This document shows, piece after piece, positions 12,079 through 23,955 of a DNA stretch of 64,000 nt (the stretch's first letter is position 1; the number at the start of each line of letters is the position of its first letter). The stretch is from Symbiotaphrina buchneri. Taxonomy: Eukaryota; Ascomycota; Symbiotaphrinales; Symbiotaphrinaceae. The notes under the pieces were generated by a model that had not been told where the DNA came from, ran no database searches, and was given only the letters and a program-made list of their open reading frames with translations. A program made the translations under genes and the position numbers. The stretch spans positions 992,001 to 1,056,000 of the forward strand of contig BCIG01000002.1 of assembly GCA_001599915.1 (NCBI GenBank), in the 5' to 3' direction.

Positions 12079-13779
12079 ATGAGCGCAAAACAATCCTTCC
12101 CGGCCTACACCGGGCCATATAACGTCGGGACCATCGATCTCGAGATCCCCATCTCGGAGCTCCCATCGCCCAGCCCAGCTCCAGCTCCAGACTCAACTAT
12201 AACGACAATCCAATTCCGGCTCTTCTACCCATGCGCGCCTACCGCAACACACCCGCCCGGCGTGCCCTGGGTGCCCTCGCCGCAGAAAGAGTACATAGGC
12301 AGTTTTGCGCGGCAATTTGGAGCTGGGAATAAGACTTCCAGCATCTTCTAGTAAGACCTCGCCTGGCGAGAGTTCTTTGAACGTATAAGAGTTATTGAAT
12401 AGACTGACACTCGCGAAAGTCATATCGCAAAGTCCCTGCGGCATGCAACGTTCCCAGCCTACCCGGCCGCCCCGCCGCTGGTGCCATCTCCAGGGACCAC
12501 GGCGGCGGCGGGGAGGTGGCCGGTGATGGTGCTGTCGCACGGGCTGGGAGGGACGCGGAACATGTACTCGCACATGTGCGGCTCGCTCGCGAGCCATGGC
12601 CTCGTCGTCGCGGCGCCGGAACATCGTGATGGGACGGCATTGGTGTCGTTTGTGCGCTGTGCGGATGGCGCAGTGGTGCGCAGGGTGGAGTATAGGGATA
12701 TCCCACATATCCCGACGGAAGAGGTGTTTGATGCGCGGGACGCGCAGCTGAAGATCCGCCTGTGGGAGCTGGGGTTGGTGTTTTCTGCGCTGCTGAAGCT
12801 TGATCAGGGGCAGCGCGTCACCAATCTCCAACAACCTACCGCGGGAGAACAGGAACAGGATGCTTTGGTCCGATTCAAAGATCTCCTGGACGTCCACCGG
12901 CCCGGCGCCGTGACCTGGGCCGGGCACAGCTTCGGCGCCGCGACGACCGTGCAATTCATCAAAGCCGTCTTCTACCACCCGTCCTCCTCCACCGCGACCT
13001 CCCTCCCACCTCCATCATCCTACACGCCCCTCTACACGCCGTCCCCAACCAGCCCACTCGTCCAACAAATCACCGCCTCCTCCCCCGTCATCATCCTCGA
13101 CATCTGGTGCCTACCTCTCACCTCCCCCCGCACATCCTGGCTCTTCACCCGACCCTTCGCCTGCTACAACCCCTCCGGCCCGGGCGGCACCGCGCTCCTC
13201 GCCGTGCTCAGCGAGGCGTTCTTCAAATGGCGCGTCAACGTCGGCGTGGTCCACCAGATCCTCGCGGCGCAGCCCACACGCGCGTCGCCGGATTGGGGCG
13301 TGGGCAAACCGGGTCCGCGCGTGTTCTATCCGAGGAAGTCGTCGCACCTCTCGCAGAGTGATTATGGAGTCCTGTTTCCAAGGTTGACGCGCCGGTTGTT
13401 TCGCACGGAGGACCCGGAGAGGATGTTGAGGTTGAATGTTAGAGCGGTGTTGCAGCTGCTGCGCGAGAATGGAGTGGAGGTTAAGGAGACGAGTAAGTGG
13501 GATAGGGAGGTGCAGGAGGAAGAGGCACAGGGAGGGGGGAAAGGGGAGCAGGGCGGGAGGGGAGATTGGAAGATATTCTCTACGGAGGAGGGAGCGGTTA
13601 GGGCGTGGTCTGCGATTATATTGGAGGGAGGCGATTTGGAAGCGGAACACAGCAGGAAAGAGGGACAGCTGCAGACGAAGGCGGAGAAGAAGACGAGGAG
13701 ACAGCTCTGGGGCTTGAGGAGAGGTAAGAAACACTTGGTAGGCGATGAAGAAGAGGAGGAGAATAAGATTCCCATATAG
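12079..13779 (+). CDS. PAF-acetylhydrolase-like serine esterase
   Basis: Two exons (12079-12350, 12420-13779) encode about 543 residues. The early segment (tyrosine-rich, GPYNVGTIDLEIP) and VMVLSHGLGGTRNMYS, an oxyanion-hole loop, match plasma/type II platelet-activating-factor acetylhydrolases. The nucleophile sits in AGHSFG (Ser about 261). An Asp in VIILDIWCLPL and a His in SSHLSQSDYGVLFP fit the rest of the triad. Such enzymes cleave short or oxidised sn-2 acyl chains from phospholipids. The last 100 residues are a highly charged Glu/Lys/Arg tail not needed for catalysis. No clear signal peptide is present, so a cytosolic location is likely. Confidence 0.85.
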
Positions 13780-14683
13780 ATGATAGACCGATGACGCTAT
13801 ATAGATACTAGATCTTTGACTTACATCTTTCGTACTGCTTTTATCCGACTTACGGAAGGGACAGTCGTGACCTACTTTATTAGATTTATATAAGCTATAC
13901 ATGTACTTCCGCGCCTGAATAATGAGTATATAGACCAATACTTCCTTTGGCCATCTCCGGCATCTCCTGTGACTTTATCAAGCACCATTGCGCGCTGATC
14001 CTCTCCGCCTCCATCTTTGCAGGCAATATGTCCTCTCCACAGGTCACGTCCCCAACAGGTTGACGCCTCAAACACACGAGTCCTGTAATATATATTCCGC
14101 GAACGTAAACTCTCCGGGACCTGAGCTTCAATCCAACGTCCCGCCCATACAGCGGGGATGGCAAATGGCCCTTGAAGTCATATAAATGTGCTCTGTCCCA
14201 GGGTGGAACTCCAGGTTCTCGGTCAAGCGGTTTTGTGGGAGATCACCCAGAGCCAAATCAGCGAGGTGCTGCGCGCCGGCGGCGGGGTCGGTGGCAGCAG
14301 AGTAACAGCGTGGACTGTTCCAGGAAACGCTTGCTCAGCCCAGACATTTATCTAGTGTTCGGGTTGGTATGTTCTTCACGGCGGTGTCGACATTGACGGT
14401 GGCCGTGGTTACCGGCAACAAGCCGAACGCATTGAACGCGCTGTAGGACGGCTTGCTGGGAGAGGCCATGACAGCAGGAGTCGGTGCCGAAGTTAAGCAA
14501 GAGGAAGAGGAAGTGTGCGGCGGCGCGCCGGCAGGTGAGAGATGGCGTACTGTCCGGAGGCAGCGGCGGAGGCGACGGTGGCGCAGAACAGCGGCGCGGA
14601 AAGGCCGAGTCGATCCCTTTGCCGATGATCTCCAAGACTTGCAGCAACACCTGCAGCCAAATAGGGATCGTTGGGCCATTGAT
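13780..14683. other. Intergenic region
   Basis: I see no supportable gene here. The right part borders the decayed minus-strand locus and may include worn fragments of it (a Ser/Pro-rich open frame at 14335-14679 on the minus strand). Confidence 0.35.
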
Positions 14684-17471
14684 CTAACCCACGTCGCTGC
14701 TCGTGTTTGTGGAGCGGTCTTTAACGTCCATAATCTCCTGTTCTTTTAAGTACGCAGTGTAAAGTATGACAGAGCAATACACTCGAAGGAACTCCTCTCT
14801 TTTTACTTCTGTTCCGGTGTAATCCATGCGAAGGACATCATCCGCGTCAAGAGAGCGCATCAGGGTCTTGAATAGCCGTAGGATCATCTGGGGGCACAAT
14901 GGATCCATTGCGCAGTCTTGAGAGAGTTCCTGACACGACCTCTCCATCTGCAGCCTCTTTGTCCCCCCATATCCCCATGTTAAGTTCAGCCATTATTCCA
15001 GCAAGAGCCTGGTTTGTTGCATTTCGCAAGGGCTTTCTCATTGAAAGAATCACAAAGATAGAACAGCAGAAGAGGATTGTGGAGCATTGCAGGATTGAAT
15101 GTTGTCTTCCAGAAAGTCGGATATCGTCGATGTCGCAATGGATTTCAGTGGCATCACGGATGTCATCCTCGCGATCACCGCTGTTCCAAATCCCAAATCA
15201 CTGATTGCAGCCAGAGAGGCCGGTTCGACTGGAGCCTTTGCTTAAGGTTGAGCAGTTCGTGAACTTCATCTACAGTCAACAGCTTTCTCCCAGGCACACA
15301 CACTGTCGACCTGTCGCGATGCGACAGCCGGGAACCTTTCTTCGCCATGCCCTGCTAGATACGTCAACAAGCTTGTTCTCATTGTCTGAGCTGGGTGTAC
15401 GCCGCTGAGTTCACAGTCGCAATGAAAAGGACGTACAAACAATCGGTCTTTCCCGTGGCCGGTGGGCCGATGACTGCCACAAGACCCGCTCTGGCAGAGT
15501 AAAATTCCCGAATCACTCGTCGCTGGTTGCCGACACTGCGCCCATCCGCGGGGATCGGTGGAGTCGTATAGTCGCTCCGCAGGAAGCGAGGGGCAGGGAG
15601 GGGGGTCATATTGCCCAGCAAGATGTTTCCGAGGGGCAGATTGGTTGAGGCAGAGGCGCCGGCACCCATATTTTCCTGCTGACACCTATGTGTAGATGCC
15701 ATTGACGACGCTCGTAAGAAAAACCTGATGAGGCTTACTAAACTATGCTGGACCCATTTCGCGAAATACTTCCGTGGCCCTGAAGCCCCAACCCTGTGCT
15801 GGCATAAAGACCCTACTTGCGACATGATCGTTCTCGGAAGTATCACAGATGCCTGACAAAGAACGGCCTTCTGATCTGCAACTTTTCGGGGCCCCCGGGT
15901 TCCTGTTGTTCTCAGGATAGAAGGTGTGACGAGCCTCGCGAAGGGCATTGCTTTCAGTATCGGCACGGGTCGCGCCAGCCCAAGGTTTGATCGTCACTCC
16001 CTCCTCGCGTTTGTTTCCGTAGGTATGGAGAGTGTGGTCCGGCATGTCATTGAAGACCAGAGCCCGGACATAGTCCGTCGTTTGGGAAGGGTTCTGTACC
16101 ACTGCCACGCAGCCAGTATTGGGCAAAGTGGTTGAATTTTCTCTTCCAGAAAGTCGGAGATCGTTGATATCGCAATAAATTGCTGTGACATCACGGTTGT
16201 CATCCAGGGGATCACCGCTATAGGATGGCTAGCTGGAAGAGGCCTTGGTGGCGGCTTCCGTCAGTGCCGGAGTCAAGGAGAAGGAGGAAGAGGAAAAGGA
16301 GGTCGTGTGGCGGTGGTGATGATGTTGCGGCGGCGGAATACCCATCCGATCGTCAGTAGATCAATGTCTGAGTCTCTGGGCTCGTGGCCTCCTCCTCGGT
16401 GAAATAGCCGTGTATTAACAGCAAGCCTACCAACCTGGGCGGGACCTCTGAGAAGATCGGAACTTTCGAAATCCCATGCAGATGATGCCAGCTGTACTGA
16501 CTTCGGCACTGCCTTCACAAGTCTGTTGACAATCAGATGTTCAAGATGAACGTACTTCTGCCAGAAGAGCCAGGTCGCTATAGGGATTGGCCGATCTTCG
16601 CTTTTGTCCATCTCTTCGCGGGATATGGAGGTTATCCAGATGATGAGAGCAAAGAGGATGTGGCGGAACTGTAGCTCGAACGTCGTCTCCTCCTCAAAGT
16701 CTGGTAACACACCTATATTAGCAACATCAGACTGAGGGATCGTGCTTCAAAACTCACCAACAGCGAGGTCGTCGCGTCTCGGCGTAGTTAGCATCCTTGG
16801 GTTCCGGAATGCAGGATATACCCCAGCTGTCCTCCTGAGGTCCTGTGCCATTCGTTCTTCTCCAGTGACGTTATCAGATTGTCCAGTGTATCGGACGTAT
16901 AGCATGTCATATATATATAAAGATCGAGCCCTTTCCACCACATGCGTGCCTACCAACTTGGATGTATTTGTGACTATCGAGTGCAAACGTACATACTGCC
17001 AGTATGTGACCAAGGACTCGTCGGTCATCTCCTGTGTCGTGCTCGTGCGCCGCCCCCTGGGGTGTTGCTCGGGGTGTCGGCGTTGGCCTGCTCCAGCTCG
17101 TCTCGGGCCGGTTGGGGTTCTTTGACGCTGGCAAAGACATATTCAAACGTCGACGTCGCCTTGTTGAGATGGAGGTTAACCCGGTCTTGATGGAACCGTT
17201 GCTGGGAAAGACTCGTCATCATCACATGACTTGGATGCATCGTGTGACTGATCTCAGACTACATCACGAAGGGTAGTTCCCGAAAACTCCAGGCCCGGCA
17301 AGTCATCGTCAAGAACGTCAACGCCCCGAGGAGGATCCGCTTGCATGTCGAACTCGGCAGCGGCGACTTCACCAAAATACAGAGATATATATAGAGTGAC
17401 AGAGCAATGTATATATGCAGCGGAAGGAGGATTCGTGGTTCAGGATGTGGGGACATGTCTTTTATATTCAA
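14684..17471 (-). pseudogene. Decayed P-loop NTPase-like gene or gene cluster remnant
   Basis: Several minus-strand open segments look like former exons but do not join into one product. They are 17025-17240, 16273-16710 (a 145-residue frame with an acidic start and the helical stretch FRHILFALIIWITSIS), 15743-16126 (contains HTLHTYGNKREEGVTIKPW) and 15379-15685. The last holds a Walker A motif, GLVAVIGPPATGKT, that resembles the P-loop of SF1 RNA helicases and other AAA-type ATPases. No Walker B or helicase motif could be followed downstream. A segment of about 80 bp occurs twice, near 15107-15185 and 16144-16222, so copies of a repeated family may have been joined and worn down. The family is not recognised with certainty. 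Confidence 0.4.
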
Positions 17472-18708
17472 ATTCTCAACTAGTAGTGGAAAAAGTCTAG
17501 CGCTGTGTCATAGGCAGCAAACTTGTTTGGCCACCGCAGAAGTGAATCTGCGTTCATCCAGCTGTGCAACGTAAAACATGAGTCAGGCAGCAGACTTCCC
17601 GGGCATCTGGAAGCAAACATACTATGCATCATCTAATGACGAATATCACGGACCTACGATGGCGGTTTGCTACCTGCGGAAAAAGGTTGCGACGCGTCCC
17701 GTCATCTTAACCGCACTTTCGCACATTGGGTGACGGCGGAAAACTGGCGCCGACTGCCGTCTCATCTGAGCTAGGAAGAAAAGTTTACCCGTGCGGTGGG
17801 GCTGTGCCGAGGTTGATTACCTTATTATCTACCTGCTAAGGCTAAGGGACTTGGCAGCGGAGGACTGCGTTGCTATGGAGGGATTGCTTGTGGGTACATG
17901 CAGTATTTCCCAGGAAAGTTGAAGGAGCGGGTAGGGTAGTGTGTAAGATGAACTGTCAATCAAATGCATGACGGAAGTTCTAATGTCATTATTAGTCCTG
18001 TGCTTGATCTGCGGAGATGTGAGATCTTTCATCATGTGGTTTGATGTTGGTTGCCGCTTTAGATGCTGGAAGATTCTTGCCGAGGCACACCTACTTGTGC
18101 ATTGCATAACTGCTGGTTTTCCCACCAAGTTTCCTGCCCTGCATCGGGCCGAGGTTGAAAATCTTTCCGGTGCCTTAACGGCCTTTACCTCACCCCAATC
18201 TTATGCACTTTGGCTCGGCACGCGGCAAGCCGGTTGCCGCTTTGTCAGACGATTTTCTTGGTCCGGTAAGGTGCACGTTCGCACATAGCCCTTGTTACGC
18301 AAGCAGCATCCATGGAGCCTCCAGCGCTGACCGCGACAAGCCGGCAGTCGGCACGAAAAAACGATGCCTTCTTCCGCCGTACACGCTGAAAACTAAATGA
18401 CGGCGCTTGGCCGACGCAAACATATTTGCACAGGAGCCTCATATTGCACATTCGTACACAGTTAAGTGGCTTTAGCACCCGGCCCCGCTTAACGCCGACT
18501 GGCTACCCGTCAAAAGTCCTTTTTTCGTTCCTTGCCTTTGCTTCGACTACTTTTGTTGTTCTTTCTGCACTTCCTGTTTCCATCCCCACAGGGTACCGCA
18601 CAACCACATCTCGTGACCAGCACCCGTCGCCAAACGTCACCGCCACTGTGACCGAGAAATTGAGCCGCACTCTGCGATCACCGCCGTCTATCGGCCTGTA
18701 CAGCGACG
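17472..18708. other. Intergenic, promoter side of the MFS gene
   Basis: No gene is supported in these 1.2 kb. Open frames at 17968-18288 and 18426-18719 lack motifs. The second ends just after the MFS start codon and could at most be an upstream ORF. Confidence 0.45.
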
Positions 18709-20878
18709 ATGGCAAGTGAGAATGGTTCAGTGGACGTGGAAGCAAAGTCCATTCGACTGCCCTCCAAGATCCCTTGTGAGTCACGCATGCCCGCGCGCGA
18801 CTGACCAGTCGCCACCTTCAATTCACAAGCACTAACCGCGGATCCTTCCATAGATTGGAGGCTCATGTTCGATCAAGGCGCCATCACTACCAGCGTTCTG
18901 AACCACAAGTACCCCGGCGCAGGGACGGAAGAGAACCCGTACCTGGTCGAATGGATCGACAATGACCCGCGCGACCCGATGTTGTGGAAGGATAGCATTA
19001 AGTGGTTTCTGACCATGTCCGCCGCCTTTACGACCCTGGCCGTTGCGCTCGTGTCCTCCGCCTATACCGGCGGCATCGAGGAGATCATCACCGAGTTCAG
19101 CGTCAGCGAGGAGGTCGTTACCCTGGGGCTGTCGTTCTTCGTGCTGGGTTTTGCTGTCGGTCCGTTGATCTGGGCTCCTCTATCAGAACTCTATGGCCGC
19201 CAGATCCTTTTTTTCGGCACATATGCCGCCCTGACGGCGTTTAACGCGGGCGCGGCCGGCAGTCCGAATATCCAGACGTTGATCGTCTTGCGATTCTTCG
19301 CCGGCGCGTTCGGAAGCAGCCCGTTGACGAACAGCGGTGGAGTCCTGGCGGATATTTGGCCAGCTAAGCAGAGAGGTTTGGCCATGAGTATGTTTGCTGC
19401 GGCGCCTTTTCTGGGGCCGACCTTGGGTCCCGTCATTGGTGGTTTCTTGGGGATGAATGCGGGCTGGAGATGGGTTGAGGGCTTCCTGTATGTTTCCCCT
19501 TCCATTTGCCGCTATCCAGAGAAGGAAACAGTGGTGGACTGACGGAATTAGGGCTGCTTTCTCCGGAGCTCTCTGGATCTTCGGTACCCTTGTTGTGCCG
19601 GAAACTTATGCTCCTGTTCTCTTTAAACGCCGTGCCCAACGCCTTTCCAAGCTGACTGGTAAAGTCTACGTGTCCAAACTTGAAGCAACACACGGCAAGA
19701 AGTCGCTGAAGCACGTGATGACAACCGCTCTTTCCCGCCCCTGGGTTCTTCTGGTTTTCGAGCCCATCGTGCTCTTGCTCAGCATCTACATGGCTATCAT
19801 TTACGGCACCCTGTATCTGCTCTTCGGTGCCTTTCCCATCGTCTACCAGGAAGGCCGCGGCTGGAACGAGGGCGTCGGCGGCCTGGCGTTCCTCGGAGTC
19901 ATGGTCGGTATGCTACTGGCCGTCGCATACAGCATCCCGGACAATGGCCGGTACGCGAAAGCCGTCAAAAGGGCGGGCGGCATTGCACCGCCAGAGGCGC
20001 GCTTGCCACCTGCAATGATTGGAAGTATTGCCATCCCGGTTGGCATGTTCTGGTTTGCTTGGACCAACGCGCCTAGCCTGCCGTTCATGGCGAGTATCGC
20101 CGCCGGCGTGCCCTTTGGTTTTGGAATGGTCTTGGTGTTTTTGAGTATTATGAACTATCTTATTGATTCATATACCATCTTCGCCGCGTCGGTCCTGGCG
20201 GCCAATTCGGTCATCCGGTCCATCTTCGGCGCTGTTTTCCCGCTGTTTACAACTGTGAGTCAATCCGCTCGCCCACATCAAGGTCATACCGTCTTTGCTA
20301 ACACTTTTTCCTAGCAAATGTACGCCAACCTGGGCATCCACTGGGCCTCCACCATCCCCGCCTTCCTCGCTCTCGCCTGCGTGCCATTCCCCTTCCTATT
20401 CTACAAATACGGCCCCGCCATCCGGCGGCGTTGCCCATACGCCGCCGAAGCCGAAGAGTTCATGCGAAAGATGATGGCCAGCCGGATGAAGCAGCAACAA
20501 CCCTCCGCGCCCCAAGAAGCCGAGAAAGAAGCCTCAGAAGGTGGGCCAGCCGGCGCAGCCGAGAAGAACCTCCCCGGCGAGGAGTTAGCGGAAGGCCCGA
20601 GAGCGGAATCCCCAGCAGCGGCGCCCGAGAGAGATTTCCAGCCTATCCGCGGCGCGGGAGAGAGTGAGGAAGAAGAAGAGAGGGAGTTCCGCCCGATTAC
20701 GCGCGAAGAGACGCGCGATGAGGTCGCGGAGGAGGACGCGGCGTGGATGGAGGTGGCGAGTCGGAGTCAGAGTCGAAGGAGTGAGCGCAGCAGAAGGAGT
20801 AGAGAGAGTAGCAGGACGAGAAGGCCGAGTGGGGTTGGAGAGAGGTTGCGGAGGGCGGTTAGTGGGAAGAAGGAGTGA
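18709..20878 (+). CDS. MFS (DHA1-type) drug/polyamine transporter
   Basis: Four exons (18709-18775, 18854-19487, 19552-20254, 20315-20878) give about 655 residues. The N-terminus [13 protein letters not shown] and the segment [15 protein letters not shown] are typical of fungal DHA1 antiporters. The family motif between TM2 and TM3 reads PLSELYGR, and TM5 holds the antiporter-type [13 protein letters not shown]. Twelve membrane segments are expected, with export of drugs or polyamines in exchange for protons at the plasma membrane. The final 130 or so residues after the last membrane segment are unusual: a Glu/Pro-rich part and then an Arg/Ser-rich run ([18 protein letters not shown]). This tail is probably a cytosolic regulatory or phosphorylation region. 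Confidence 0.88.
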
Positions 20879-21880
20879 GAGGAGCTGAGATGTTGGGATA
20901 TGGGAGAGGGGTTGAGAGAAGAAAGGAGCAGGGAGAAGTGATGATAGAGATGGGAGGTGGAGGTGGGGAAAAAAGGGGTCGCAGTGGCGCACAGTAAGCG
21001 CTAGAGTGCACGCCGGGTTGGAGGTCCTGACAGTGACAGGGGGCTATCTTGGTTTCTTGCATGGAGGCGTTTTGGGTGGTCAGTCAGTCAGCATATGCCT
21101 GGCATCATTGGGTCGTGCTATATACCTTTTTTCTTTCTTTGAAGCTGTATATCGTATAGCAGCCGCGTATTGTTATATATGCCCAAGACATATCTTACTT
21201 AATAGATCATATCTTCTCTATTGGTTCACCAATCATGCTTGAACATGATCACGGTCGCCCTTTGTGGGACGTTGTATAGTCTGGTGATATGGAGACCTTG
21301 GCCAGGCCGCTCTGTCAAAAGCAGATTTCTATATCTATGTGTCTATATGAAAGTTCCCTCCGCTAATAATACATCTAGCATGTGTTTGAATACGCCCGCT
21401 CTATAGGTTCCTCAGTGTCAAGTGGGATGAATAGTCAGTATGGTACTCTCTTTCACTCGATAATTCAATCCCGCTGGTCAAACACGCTCCTCTCCAGATC
21501 CACTCTGCAGCAGTGGCGGAACACAGCAGCAGCCTCACACCTTCACCTCCTCCTTCGGCACCAGATCATCATTTTTCTGTGGTAGGTTGAGTGGTCTGGT
21601 AGTCCACGTAAAGTATATAAGACTCGCCTGTATATTTCTGGCCAGGTATATATATCCAGGTTGCTCAGGCCGTTCTGTCTAAGATAGATATCTGTCTATA
21701 TGTTAATCTATCATCTAGTCCCTTCCGCTAATAATACACCTAGCATGTATTTGAATATGCACGCTCTATGAAAACCACAAAGTCAGATGTGAAAAAGGGT
21801 CTAACTGTTCACCCTCAGGCTTCAACGCTTCCGGCAACACGCTCCTCTCTGCGTCCATGTCGCACCCGGGGTGAACCATC
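20879..21880. other. Intergenic region with a duplicated DUF1275 gene tail
   Basis: These 1.0 kb lie between the convergent MFS and DUF1275 genes. The stretch 21245-21600 resembles 21600-21900, the 3' flank and last codons of the DUF1275 gene. No intact gene is seen. Confidence 0.45.
21350..21600 (-). repeat. Diverged copy of the DUF1275 gene 3' end
   Basis: Two blocks repeat in the same order. One is a segment containing CTAATAATACA, CTAGCATGT and GCTCTAT (near 21361-21405 and 21726-21770). The other is a segment with CACGCTCCTCTC and CACACCTTC (near 21483-21545 and 21838-21890). On the minus strand the first copy ends in PKEEVKV then stop, against AKEETKV then stop in the real gene. It is best read as the leftover end of a tandem paralogue. 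Confidence 0.5.
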
Positions 21881-22822
21881 TCACACCTTCGTCTCCTCCT
21901 TCGCCACCTCTCCTCTCCAAACACACCAAGCCAGCACAACCAGCATCTTGACACCAGCCGCAAAGAACAACACCGCCGCGACTCCACCCTCACTCCGCCC
22001 CACCCAGCCACCCACAATCGCGCCCACCAGCAACGCCACAATGCCTCCCATCCTCCTATTCCTTTTCACATTCTTCCCAATGCCCGCGCACAACAACGGA
22101 TCGCTAAACGTATCACAATACACACTCGTCAGCACCACCGTCGGGATCTCCGCCATGCCAAACACCCAGCTCGCTACCATCTGCCCACTACTCTGGAACG
22201 CCAACAATCCCAGGGGCAGTAACTGCAGCCACTGGATCGGTCCGCCTTCGACGAATGGGCGCCCGCCCACGACCCCGCCCGAGACGAGCGCGGCGGAGAT
22301 GAAGATCAGGATGGCTTGCAGGAGGAAAGATGCGATGAGTGTCCTCCGCCGCGTTGGCGTAAGGAGGCGGTGGAAGCGCGCGAAGGAGAACGAGCCGAGG
22401 CTGAACGCGGCGATTGCTAGTAAAGATTTGGCCCAGCCGTACGGGTGCGAGACGGGCTGGTTGCTGGCGCCGAGGGCGAGGAAGATCGTGTTGCCGGTTT
22501 GCATGGACACGAAGCAGGTCCAGGCGTTGTATACGCTGCTGTCGAGAAGGCCGCTGCAGAAACAGCATGTGACGAGCACGAGGTCGGCGTGGCGGGCGTC
22601 GATTTTTGAGGTGAGGTGGGTCGAGAGGCGCGAGAGGGTGGTGGGGGGAGGAGGGGAGGCCGCGATGGTGGTCGCTGAGGAACCTGCGCCGCTGTTGTCG
22701 CCGTCCTCGCCGCTGGGGGCGGAGGGGTTGGTGTAGGCACCGTGGTCGTAGGTGCTGGTGTTGGTCGTGGGAGCCCCGGCGCTCTTGGCTGGGGGATTTG
22801 CTGAGGCCATTGTCGAGGCCAT
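21881..22822 (-). CDS. DUF1275 (YoaK-type) membrane protein
   Basis: One uninterrupted frame gives about 313 residues from the ATG at 22822; the open frame continues further upstream, but that part is rich in basic, non-hydrophobic sequence and looks like leader. After a disordered Ser/Thr/Pro/Ala N-terminus of about 60 residues come six hydrophobic segments. The conserved DUF1275 start is visible as DLVLVTCCFCSGLLDS and TCFVSMQTGNTIFL, followed by GWAKSLLAIAAFSLGS. The C-terminal half includes MAEIPTVVLTSVYCDTFSDP and NRRMGGIVALLVGAIVGG. These proteins are widespread in bacteria and fungi, are thought to sit in the membrane, and have no settled function. The gene is convergent with the MFS gene. 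Confidence 0.85.
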   Translation of the reverse strand: MASTMASANPPAKSAGAPTTNTSTYDHGAYTNPSAPSGEDGDNSGAGSSATTIAASPPPPTTLSRLSTHLTSKIDARHADLVLVTCCFCSGLLDSSVYNAWTCFVSMQTGNTIFLALGASNQPVSHPYGWAKSLLAIAAFSLGSFSFARFHRLLTPTRRRTLIASFLLQAILIFISAALVSGGVVGGRPFVEGGPIQWLQLLPLGLLAFQSSGQMVASWVFGMAEIPTVVLTSVYCDTFSDPLLCAGIGKNVKRNRRMGGIVALLVGAIVGGWVGRSEGGVAAVLFFAAGVKMLVVLAWCVWRGEVAKEETKV

Positions 22823-23414
22823 TGTTGGTTTGTTATGCTCTCTCACTCTCTCCCTCTCTTTTTCGCACCGGCACGTGGAATGCGCAAAGCGAGAGTAGAG
22901 CAGGGCGGTGGTGAGTGGAGAGAGAGGGCAAGATGCAAGATCAGATATTTCCCTCCACGTTGAATGATGATGCAAATCTCGTCTCGTCTGGACCCTGCTG
23001 CGACTGCGCCGTCGGCAGCCTGCCGCCTTGTGCCCTGATAAGCGAAATGCAAAAATTACGGAAGAAGGCATGATGGTTGATTATAATGCAGCACGCGGAT
23101 CCACTCACGTCATGGCTTGGCGATGGTTTTACTTCAAGATGATTGGTTGGATAGAGGGTTGAGATAGGGGCTATGAAGAAAGGGGAATGGTGCGCTTCGC
23201 AATATTTTCTGCTTTTGGGAAGATGGGATACGAGGGGTGGTCTGTGCGTGGCGGCCGAGGAGATAGAGTGAGCGATACCTTTGGAGGGAGATGACGGGAG
23301 ATACTTGGGGTGATATCGAGATTGGGGGTTGGGGGCTTTTGGAGTTGCATGAAGTCTGGAATATGATTTATGAGCGGACAATGCTGTCAATATTACAAGA
23401 GCATGAGTGCTAGA

Positions 23415-23700
23415 ACAGAACATGCATGCCATTCACTCATATAAGGTACAAGTATGCCCAACATTAGAGATCAATCAACCTCGCATCTAAGTTGGGGTTG
23501 CCAAACGAACTCAACCCACACAGGCCTTTGAGGGTCCCATGAATATATACCACAACAACAGCATATCTACCATCTACGACCACAGGCAATGGAATACGAC
23601 GCATCCCGTCCGCTCTGCTGAATCTAAGCCATTGACCGACTCGTCAGTACTAAGGTCGGGGACGACTTGGGAATCCGGGTTGTTGTAGATTTTTGTCTTT
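23415..23700 (+). repeat. 286 bp block, left copy beside the gap
   Basis: The block starting ACAGAACATGCATGCC and ending in ATTTTTGTCTTT reappears without visible difference at 23956-24241. The left copy runs straight into a poly-T tract of about 20 bases. Confidence 0.9.
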
Positions 23701-23855
23701 TTTTTTTTTTTTTTTTTTTTGCTGTTTGCTTTTTTGCTTGCTTTTTCTTTATCTCCTCTCATGAAAGATCTGTTTCCATGCACATCCCAATCAAAAGCCC
23801 TTCGTAGCTAGCACTATCAGCGAGGACTCCTACCTACTCACACACAAGTCCTCAA

Positions 23856-23955
23856 NNNNNNNNNNNNNNNNNNNNNNNNNNNNNNNNNNNNNNNNNNNNN
23901 NNNNNNNNNNNNNNNNNNNNNNNNNNNNNNNNNNNNNNNNNNNNNNNNNNNNNNN
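23856..23955. other. Assembly gap of 100 N
   Basis: Exactly one hundred unknown bases mark a scaffold join of unknown size. The right copy of the duplicated block starts at the first known base after it. Confidence 0.98.

Noticed and set aside
1-13779. A classic secondary-metabolite cluster
   Set aside because: No polyketide synthase, peptide synthetase, terpene cyclase or cluster regulator is visible in the window.
13111-13938. A 275-codon minus-strand open frame over the PAF-acetylhydrolase gene
   Set aside because: It is a Leu/Arg/Ser-rich shadow of a charged coding tail, with no homology that I can see.
21768-22736. A 322-codon + strand open frame across the DUF1275 gene
   Set aside because: It is antisense to a protein with clear DUF1275 motifs and has no motif of its own; GC-rich codon bias opens the opposite frame.
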